A stretch of 11,210 nucleotides of DNA from an uncultured Collinsella sp. (GTDB lineage: Bacteria; Actinomycetota; Coriobacteriia; Coriobacteriales; Coriobacteriaceae). Under the pieces are notes generated by a model. That model saw only the letters and a program-made list of their open reading frames with translations. It was not told where the DNA came from and ran no database searches. Every line of letters starts with the position of its first letter. Positions within the stretch are counted from its first letter, which is position 1. This document shows positions 6,607 through 11,210 of the stretch, one piece after another. A program made the translations under genes and the position numbers. Location of the stretch: the NCBI GenBank assembly GCA_902495525.1, contig CABUXL010000054.1, forward strand, positions 1 to 11,210, read 5' to 3'.

Positions 6607-7125
6607 ATGACGTGTAAGCTATCTGCTATCGTCGCCGTGTGTGAGGATTGGGGCATTGGGTGCGAGGGCGACATGGTGGTGTCCAATCGCGCCGACATGC
6701 GCCATTTTGTGGCGTGCACCAAAGGTTGCCCGGTTATTATGGGGCGCAAGACCCTGTTGAGTTTTCCCGGTGGGCGTCCGCTCAAGAATCGTCGCAATAT
6801 CGTGCTCACGCGTGACGAGGATTTTGCGCCCCAGGGCGTCGACGTGGTCCATAGCATCGACGAGGCGCTCGCCGCGGTTGCCGATGAGCCCGTTGCCTGG
6901 GTGATTGGTGGCGGCGATGTCTATCGGCAGTTTTTGCCGTATTGCGTCGAGGCCGAGGTCACGCACAACCATTGCACTCATGCCGTGGACACGTACTTTC
7001 CCGATTTGGACGCCGATCCCGCATGGGAGATTGCGTGGCGTGGCGGTGTTGCCACGATTGCCTCGGGCGAGGGCGACGAGGGTGTCGATTATGAGTTCGT
7101 GACGTATCGTCGCGTTGAGGCGTAA
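6607..7125 (+). CDS. folA: Dihydrofolate reductase
   Basis: The enzyme reduces dihydrofolate to tetrahydrofolate with NADPH and so regenerates the cofactor consumed by ThyA. The 172-residue product from ATG 6607 has AGGTGG (6596-6601), which overlaps the thyA stop, 5 nt upstream. A GTG at 6598 in the same frame is possible but has no ribosome site. Family motifs are AIVAVCEDWGIG (7-18), the substrate Asp30 in RADM, GRKTLLSFPGGRPL, RRNIVLTR, the cofactor motif VIGGGDVYRQFLP, and DTYFPDLD near the C terminus. The usual Pro-Trp of the flexible loop (MPW in E. coli) is replaced by Val-Val (residues 23-25 are MVV), while the Asp is kept. It is in an operon with thyA. Confidence 0.95.
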   Translation: MTCKLSAIVAVCEDWGIGCEGDMVVSNRADMRHFVACTKGCPVIMGRKTLLSFPGGRPLKNRRNIVLTRDEDFAPQGVDVVHSIDEALAAVADEPVAWVIGGGDVYRQFLPYCVEAEVTHNHCTHAVDTYFPDLDADPAWEIAWRGGVATIASGEGDEGVDYEFVTYRRVEA

Positions 7126-7167
7126 ATCGCCTGGCGTGAACGGTATTATCGGATTGATTGAATGTAT

Positions 7168-7190
7168 GGGGCGGCGCTTAGCGTCGCCTC
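7168..7190 (+). terminator. Possible weak terminator after folA
   Basis: Arms 7168-7177 and 7181-7190 can form a 10-bp stem with two G-U pairs and a TTA loop, followed by GTTTGG. It lies 43 nt after the folA stop and before the probable promoter of the next gene. The short U tract makes this a modest call. Confidence 0.4.
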
Positions 7191-7193
7191 GTT

Positions 7194-7202
7194 TGGTATA
7201 GA
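7194..7202 (+). promoter_or_regulatory. Possible extended -10 promoter of the RNA methyltransferase gene
   Basis: TGGTATAGA fits an extended -10 element (TGn plus TATAGA). Transcription would start near 7209. This would exclude the ATG at 7202 as a start and favour the ATG at 7235. No good -35 box is seen. Confidence 0.35.
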
Positions 7203-7234
7203 TGTGCTGTAAAGAAGGGTGCGGGCAGGCTGCT

Positions 7235-8149
7235 ATGACTGATGCCGTTGAGGTTCTGCGAATTGATTCGCTCGAGGACGAGCGGCTCGATGCCTACGTG
7301 CGACTGACCGAGCGTGAGCTGCGCTGCGTGCTAGAGCCGCAAAAGGGCATCTTTATCGCCGAGAGTGCCAAGGTTATTGAGCGCGCGGTGCGTGCCGGAT
7401 ACGAGCCGGTGAGCTTTCTTTTGGGCGAACGCTGGCTCGACCAGATGATGCCGCTGTTTGAGCGCCTAGTCGTGCGCGAGGGCGCGGGTCCTGTTCCTGT
7501 GTTCGTCGCCTCCATGGAGCTCATGGAGCAGTTGACGGGCTTTAACGTGACGCGCGGCGCGCTCGCGGCGTTTCGTCGTCCGCGACAGATTCCGGTTGAT
7601 GAGTTCTTGGACGGCGTCGTCGAGGTGGCGGGGGAGCGCCCGGTTCGTGTATGCGTGCTCGAGGGTATTGTCGACCACACGAACGTGGGCGCGATTTTCC
7701 GCTCGGCGGCTGCGTTGAATGTCGACGGTATTTTGGTCAGCCCGACGTGCTGCGATCCACTGTATCGTCGCTCGGCTCGTGTGAGCATGGGCACCGTGTT
7801 TCAGGTGCCGTGGACGCGTATCGGCAGCGAGGCACGCGTGTGGCCGCATGACGGGTTGGCGTCGCTGCATCAGGCCGGTTTTTCGTGCGCCGCGATGGCG
7901 CTGACGGATGATTCGGTGTCGCTGGACGATCCCGTGCTGCAGGAGTTAGACCGCCTAGCGATCTTTATGGGTACCGAGGGTGCCGGCTTGGGCGTTAAGA
8001 CTATTGTCGGCTGTGACCACGCCGTGCGCATTCCGATGGCGCACGGGGTCGATTCACTCAACGTTGCCGCGGCGAGTGCCGTCGCCTTTTGGCAGCTGTG
8101 CCCGCACGTGAGCAACGAGTACCACTACCAGCCGGGTTTGTATCACTAG
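7235..8149 (+). CDS. TrmH/SpoU-family RNA 2'-O-methyltransferase
   Basis: This is a SPOUT-superfamily enzyme that transfers methyl from S-adenosylmethionine to a ribose 2'-hydroxyl of tRNA or rRNA; the target nucleotide cannot be told from the sequence. The 304-residue form has an N-terminal substrate-binding region (about 1-130) and the knotted catalytic domain. Motif 1 is EGIVDHTNVGAIFRSAAAL (143-161) with Asn150 and Arg156, motif 2 is IFMGTEGAGL (243-252), and motif 3 is IPMAHGVDSLNVAAASAV (266-283). The start is uncertain. The ATG at 7202 adds MCCKEGCGQAA but has no ribosome site and overlaps a probable -10 box. The ATG at 7235 has only a weak AGG but begins where the family usually begins. 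It looks monocistronic, since the MATE gene follows after 125 nt. Confidence 0.92.
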   Translation: MTDAVEVLRIDSLEDERLDAYVRLTERELRCVLEPQKGIFIAESAKVIERAVRAGYEPVSFLLGERWLDQMMPLFERLVVREGAGPVPVFVASMELMEQLTGFNVTRGALAAFRRPRQIPVDEFLDGVVEVAGERPVRVCVLEGIVDHTNVGAIFRSAAALNVDGILVSPTCCDPLYRRSARVSMGTVFQVPWTRIGSEARVWPHDGLASLHQAGFSCAAMALTDDSVSLDDPVLQELDRLAIFMGTEGAGLGVKTIVGCDHAVRIPMAHGVDSLNVAAASAVAFWQLCPHVSNEYHYQPGLYH

Positions 8150-8203
8150 GCAGTTATTCCGCACCGCGCTCTAATTCGGGGTGTTTCGGTCGACGCCGGT
8201 CGG

Positions 8204-8212
8204 TGCTAAGCT
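8204..8212 (+). promoter_or_regulatory. Possible extended -10 promoter of the MATE gene
   Basis: TGCTAAGCT resembles an extended -10 element and lies 62 nt before the GTG start. TTTCGG (8184-8189), at 17 nt spacing, is a poor -35. The call is weak and rests mostly on position in the 125-nt gap. Confidence 0.28.
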
Positions 8213-8274
8213 GATATTGGCTTTGGTTTTAAATTGCCATTTTGTTGTTTAACATACGTTGGCGGGGAGGGCGT

Positions 8275-9624
8275 GTGGCTAAGAAATCTACGGCTATCGA
8301 TGTAACGCAGGGTGTCATTTGGCAACAGCTGCTGTCGCTGTGCGTCCCTATCTTCTTTAGCTCGTTTTTTCAACAGGCTTACACGCTTATCGGTACGTAT
8401 ATCGTCGGCCAGTTTGGCGGCAAGCTCGCGCTGGGTGGCATTCAGGCCACGATGGTGCTCACCGAGCTCTGCATTGGCTTTTGCGTTGGCGTCGGCGCCG
8501 GCTGCGCGGTCATTACCGGTCAGTATTTTGGCCAGCACGATGACGAGCGACTGAGTCGTTCGGTCCACACGGCCATGACGCTCGCGCTGGTGGGCGGTAT
8601 CATCGTCTCCATTCTCGGCATAGTGTTCGTTGAGCCCATGCTGGTGCTTATGAACACGCCGCATGAGCTTCTTGCCGAGGGCGTTGCCTATGCTCGTTGC
8701 TATTTTGCCGCCATGGTTGCGGCGCTGCTGCTCAATATGGGCACCGCGCTGCTGCGTGCCGTGGGAGATACGCGCGGGCCTGCCGTGATCATTGCCTCCG
8801 GCTGCCTCGTTAACGTGGTGCTGGATATCATTTTTGTTGCCGTGCTGCATATGGAGGCTTTGGGCTGCGGTATCGCGGTGGCGCTGACCATTTGCTCTAA
8901 CGCCACGATGATCGTGATTCGTATGATGCACGCACCGGGTGCGTGGCGGCTTTCGCTGTCCAAGCTCGGCATCGATCGCGGTATTTGCAAGAGCATGATC
9001 TCGTGTGGTCTGCCGCTTGGCTTTCAGTCTGCTGCCTATTCGATTTCCAATGTTTTGATTCAGGTGTCGGTCAACTCGTTTGGTGCCGATGTCACCACGG
9101 CGTGGGGTCTTTCGGGCCGCTTAGATGGCATTGTCTGGATGGTTACCGAGGCGCTCGGCGTGTCGATCACCACGTTCTCGGCACAGAACTTTGGCGCGCG
9201 CAACTACGAGCGCATGCGCAAGGGCTACCATACGTCGCTCGTGCTGTCGTTTATGCTCATTGGTGGCCTGTCTGCCGTGCTGCTGGTGTTCTCGGGTCCG
9301 TTGTCGCGTCTGTTTGTCGACGATGCTTCGATTTCGGCGTACACCACGACGATTCTTCATTTCATCGCGCCGTTCTACGCGATCTTCTCGATTATCGAAA
9401 ACGCGTCGGGTTCCATTCGCGGTGCCGGTGTGAGCTTGCAGCCTATGATGCTCACCATCTTTGGCACCGTTGTCTTGAGGGTGATCTGGGTGTTTGCGAT
9501 CATGCCTTTCGATCCGTCGCTCGAGCATCTACTGCTGGTCTACCCCGTAACGTGGCTCATTACGGCCACGATGTTCACCATCTACCACCACAGCGGCAAC
9601 TGGCTAGGCCGCGCCACCGCCTAG
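8275..9624 (+). CDS. MATE-family multidrug/Na+ antiporter-type efflux transporter
   Basis: The product is an inner-membrane exporter of the MATE superfamily, probably driven by a proton or sodium gradient; its substrate is unknown. The 449-residue protein has the usual length and about twelve hydrophobic segments in two halves. The halves carry the repeated family motifs: LLRAVGDTRGP followed by a helix in the N-terminal half and SIRGAGVSLQPMML in the C-terminal half. The opening segment (VIWQQLLSLCVPIFFSS, then FFQQAYTLIGTYIVGQFGG) is typical of the MepA/DinF-like bacterial branch. The GTG at 8275 is chosen because GGAGG (8266-8270) lies 4 nt upstream; the frame is open to a TTG at 8242 without a ribosome site. 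No lesion is seen. It converges with the cobO remnant. Confidence 0.92.
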   Translation: MAKKSTAIDVTQGVIWQQLLSLCVPIFFSSFFQQAYTLIGTYIVGQFGGKLALGGIQATMVLTELCIGFCVGVGAGCAVITGQYFGQHDDERLSRSVHTAMTLALVGGIIVSILGIVFVEPMLVLMNTPHELLAEGVAYARCYFAAMVAALLLNMGTALLRAVGDTRGPAVIIASGCLVNVVLDIIFVAVLHMEALGCGIAVALTICSNATMIVIRMMHAPGAWRLSLSKLGIDRGICKSMISCGLPLGFQSAAYSISNVLIQVSVNSFGADVTTAWGLSGRLDGIVWMVTEALGVSITTFSAQNFGARNYERMRKGYHTSLVLSFMLIGGLSAVLLVFSGPLSRLFVDDASISAYTTTILHFIAPFYAIFSIIENASGSIRGAGVSLQPMMLTIFGTVVLRVIWVFAIMPFDPSLEHLLLVYPVTWLITATMFTIYHHSGNWLGRATA

Positions 9625-9647
9625 CTCATCCGTCGGATACCCCTGAT

Positions 9648-9716
9648 AAGTTGCGGTGAAATAGTTCCTGAAAAGTCCTTGCGGACCGTCAAACAAGTAC
9701 TATTTCACCGCAACTT
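9648..9716. repeat. 69-bp element with perfect 18-bp inverted ends
   Basis: Left arm AAGTTGCGGTGAAATAGT (9648-9665) and right arm 9699-9716 are exact reverse complements. They enclose 33 nt that contain a small hairpin, GTCC-TTGC-GGAC (9675-9686). It lies between the convergent ends of the MATE gene and the cobO remnant. Neither side has a T-run, so a simple terminator is unlikely. The long exact arms and nested hairpin suggest a REP- or MITE-like dispersed repeat or a structured RNA. The structure is directly visible; its nature is inferred. Confidence 0.75.
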
Positions 9717-9753
9717 CCTTATGAGCTTTAGGTGTTGGCGGAAAACGAATCAA

Positions 9754-10001
9754 TTAGTATTCGATGCCTTGGCGGGCTAGGAGACCTTCATCGAAGTAGT
9801 GTTTGACGGGGCGCATTTCGGTTACTAGGTCGGCAAGGTCGGCGAGGGGTAGCAAGCCGCGGCCGGGGAGCACGAGCTCCGTGGTGGCGGGCTTTATCGC
9901 AATCAGTTCCTCGACATCCTCTCGCGCCCCAAAGCAGCCGTCGTCTTGCCCTTGCCGTCGCCTGTATAGATTTGAACCTTGCCGACTTACAGTGATGCCA
10001 T
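9754..10001 (-). pseudogene. cobO: Remnant of cob(I)alamin adenosyltransferase CobO/BtuR
   Basis: The intact enzyme attaches the adenosyl group to the cobalt of corrinoids using ATP. On the minus strand ATG 10001, with AAGGA 5 nt upstream, opens a frame that stops at a TAA (9989-9987) after four codons. The same frame then reads VGKVQIYTGDGKGKTTAALG, the CobO N-terminus with its P-loop GDGKGKTT (9962-9939). At about 9925 the frame changes, and the C-terminal part follows to TAA 9754: REDVEELIAIKPATTELVL, then the ADLVTEMRPVKHYFDEG block and the end ARQGIEY. About 76 of roughly 180-200 residues remain, so around 100 central codons are deleted. With a stop, a deletion and a frame change, it cannot make an active enzyme. 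The identification rests on both recognisable ends in the right order. Confidence 0.85.
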
Positions 10002-10040
10002 CTCTGTCCTTTCGTGCCCGGCGTCGGTTTATCGCCGTCC

Positions 10041-10072
10041 GGGTTGGGTATTCTAGAAAGCATTATCAACCC
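10041..10072 (+). promoter_or_regulatory. Probable ftsH promoter region with inverted repeat
   Basis: TATTCT (10049-10054) is a plausible -10 box, giving transcription from about 10061. It overlaps the 8-bp palindrome TTCTAGAA (10051-10058). It also lies between GGGTTG (10041-10046) and its inverted copy CAACCC (10067-10072). No clear -35 is seen. The symmetry may mark a control site, but short inverted repeats are common by chance. Confidence 0.35.
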
Positions 10073-10093
10073 CAGTAGATGGAGTTCAAGCAG

Positions 10094-11210
10094 ATGGAGA
10101 TGGATGACAACAAACGTAGACGGAATATGATCCTCTACGTGCTCATCGCCTTCGTCGTCTACCTCGTGCTCTCGACCGTTCTGTTCCCCAACATCGGTCA
10201 CACGCAGCAGATTACGAAGACCGATTACTCGACGTTTGTCAAAGCGCTCGATAAGAAGAGCGTCGACAAGGTCGAGTACAACACGGACGATTACTCGATT
10301 TATTACACCAAGAAGGGCGAGGACGAGAACATCGCCTACAAGACGACCGGTGTGCCGAATGACGCGGGCTTTACCGATCGCGTGCTTGAGTCTGGCGCTT
10401 CGCTGGAGTCGGTCGTTCCCGATAAAAACTCGGGTTTGATGACCTACTACCTGCTCACACTCATTCTTCCCATGGCGATTTTCTTCCTCATCGGTTGGTG
10501 GCTCAACCGCCGCATGAAGAAGGCTATGGGCGATGACGGCCCGTCGATGAACTTTGGCGGCGGCGGTTTTGGCGGCGGCGGACTGGGTAAGTCCGGCGCG
10601 CGCGTGATCGCCTCCAAGGACGTGGGCGTGACCTTTAAGGACGTCGCCGGTCAGGAAGAGGCCAAGGAGTCTCTCAAGGAGGTCGTCGACTTTCTGGAGA
10701 AGCCGCAGCGCTACGAGGAGATCGGCGCCAAGCTGCCGCGTGGTGCTCTCCTTGTTGGCCCTCCGGGTACCGGTAAGACCCTGCTTGCCAAGGCTGTTGC
10801 CGGCGAGGCCGGTGTTCCGTTCTTTAGCATTTCGGGCTCTGAGTTCGTTGAGATGTTTGTCGGTCGCGGCGCTGCTAAGGTTCGTGACCTGTTTAAGCAG
10901 GCCAAGGAAAAGGCACCGTGTATCGTCTTTATCGATGAGATCGATACCATCGGTAAGAAGCGCGATGGCGGCGGCTTTAGCGGCAACGACGAGCGCGAGC
11001 AGACGCTCAATCAGTTGCTGACCGAGATGGATGGCTTCGATAACCACAAGGGTATCGTTGTCCTTGCCGCAACCAACCGCCCCGACAGTCTCGATCCCGC
11101 TCTACTGCGCCCCGGTCGTTTTGACCGCCGCATCCCCGTCGAGCTGCCCGATCTGACCGGCCGCAAGAACATCCTCGAGCTGCATGCCAAGAGCGTGAAG
11201 ACCGAGCCGC
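10094..11210 (+). CDS. ftsH: ATP-dependent zinc metalloprotease FtsH, N-terminal part (3' end outside window)
   Basis: FtsH is a hexameric membrane-anchored AAA+ protease that extracts and degrades misassembled membrane proteins and some short-lived cytosolic ones. The first 372 residues are visible. They show a membrane segment at about 12-30, an extracytoplasmic domain (31-115), a second membrane segment (about 116-136), a Gly-rich linker (154-164), and the AAA+ domain with Walker A GPPGTGKT (222-229), Walker B CIVFIDE (276-282) and the second region of homology NRPDSLDPALLRPGRFDRR (328-346). The protease domain with HEXXH lies beyond the edge. The start is taken as ATG 10094, with GGAG 9 nt upstream. 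In-frame ATGs at 10079 (no ribosome site) and 10100 are alternatives. The pore-loop region reads FVGRGAAKVRDLF, where most FtsH proteins have FVGVGA. It is divergent from the cobO remnant. Confidence 0.96.
   Translation, partial: MEMDDNKRRRNMILYVLIAFVVYLVLSTVLFPNIGHTQQITKTDYSTFVKALDKKSVDKVEYNTDDYSIYYTKKGEDENIAYKTTGVPNDAGFTDRVLESGASLESVVPDKNSGLMTYYLLTLILPMAIFFLIGWWLNRRMKKAMGDDGPSMNFGGGGFGGGGLGKSGARVIASKDVGVTFKDVAGQEEAKESLKEVVDFLEKPQRYEEIGAKLPRGALLVGPPGTGKTLLAKAVAGEAGVPFFSISGSEFVEMFVGRGAAKVRDLFKQAKEKAPCIVFIDEIDTIGKKRDGGGFSGNDEREQTLNQLLTEMDGFDNHKGIVVLAATNRPDSLDPALLRPGRFDRRIPVELPDLTGRKNILELHAKSVKTEP

Larger units (their letters stand above)
9625..10093. other. 469-bp stretch without an intact gene
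   Basis: It holds the 69-bp inverted-repeat element, the cobO remnant on the minus strand, and about 90 bp between the remnant's ATG and ftsH that should carry the ftsH promoter. Nothing recognisable lies in 9717-9753. No cobalamin riboswitch is visible upstream of the remnant, where the space is too short. Confidence 0.7.

Noticed and set aside
9648..9716. Ordinary intrinsic terminator for the MATE gene
   Set aside because: The 33-nt interior and lack of any T-run on either strand fit poorly, though some termination activity cannot be excluded.
10002..10093. Cobalamin riboswitch upstream of the cobO remnant
   Set aside because: The gap to ftsH is only about 90 bp, too short for this riboswitch class, and no B12-box-like sequence was seen.
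9788..11047. 419-codon open frame on the minus strand opposite ftsH
   Set aside because: It lies antisense to a clear ftsH and runs across the cobO remnant. It has no family similarity and no ribosome site; it is a GC-rich codon-use shadow.

Overview
The window looks like a chromosomal segment of a fairly GC-rich Coriobacteriia actinobacterium, most like Collinsella. This rests on codon use, the smc-ftsY-ffh order and the flavour of the proteins; it is recognition by eye, not a database match. Most of the window is housekeeping sequence, and the unusual signals lie between and inside the genes.

Layout. (1) Bases 1-4595 hold a tight plus-strand operon: the 3' part of smc (chromosome condensation), ftsY (SRP receptor, start overlapping the smc stop) and ffh (SRP GTPase). 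It ends in a perfect 15-bp hairpin at 4618-4653, followed at once by six exact copies of an 11-bp tandem repeat plus a degenerate seventh. (2) Bases 4767-5531 hold a minus-strand gene joining a DUF134 helix-turn-helix domain to a NifX/NifB-type cofactor-binding domain with a His/Cys-rich tail. A near-ideal Shine-Dalgarno sits inside the gene, just before a Met that would give the NifX domain alone. Its promoter is bracketed by two related palindromes centred 53 bp apart. (3) Bases 5749-7125 hold the thyA-folA pair for dTMP synthesis and dihydrofolate recycling, on the plus strand. An inverted repeat lies just upstream of the probable thyA -10 box. (4) Bases 7235-8149 encode a TrmH/SpoU-family RNA methyltransferase, and 8275-9624 a MATE-family efflux transporter. 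(5) Bases 9625-10093 carry no intact gene. They hold an 18-bp perfect inverted repeat with a 33-nt interior and a minus-strand cobO remnant with an early stop, a large internal deletion and a frame change. (6) From 10094 to the right edge lies the N-terminal two thirds or so of ftsH, the membrane AAA+ protease.

How it works together: regions 1 and 6 serve chromosome organisation, membrane-protein insertion and membrane-protein quality control, and region 3 feeds DNA synthesis. The DUF134-NifX gene is the best candidate for something little described: a regulator fused to a metal or cofactor-binding domain, with a possible second product and a two-site operator. No CRISPR array, transposase, integrase, tRNA or rRNA was seen.
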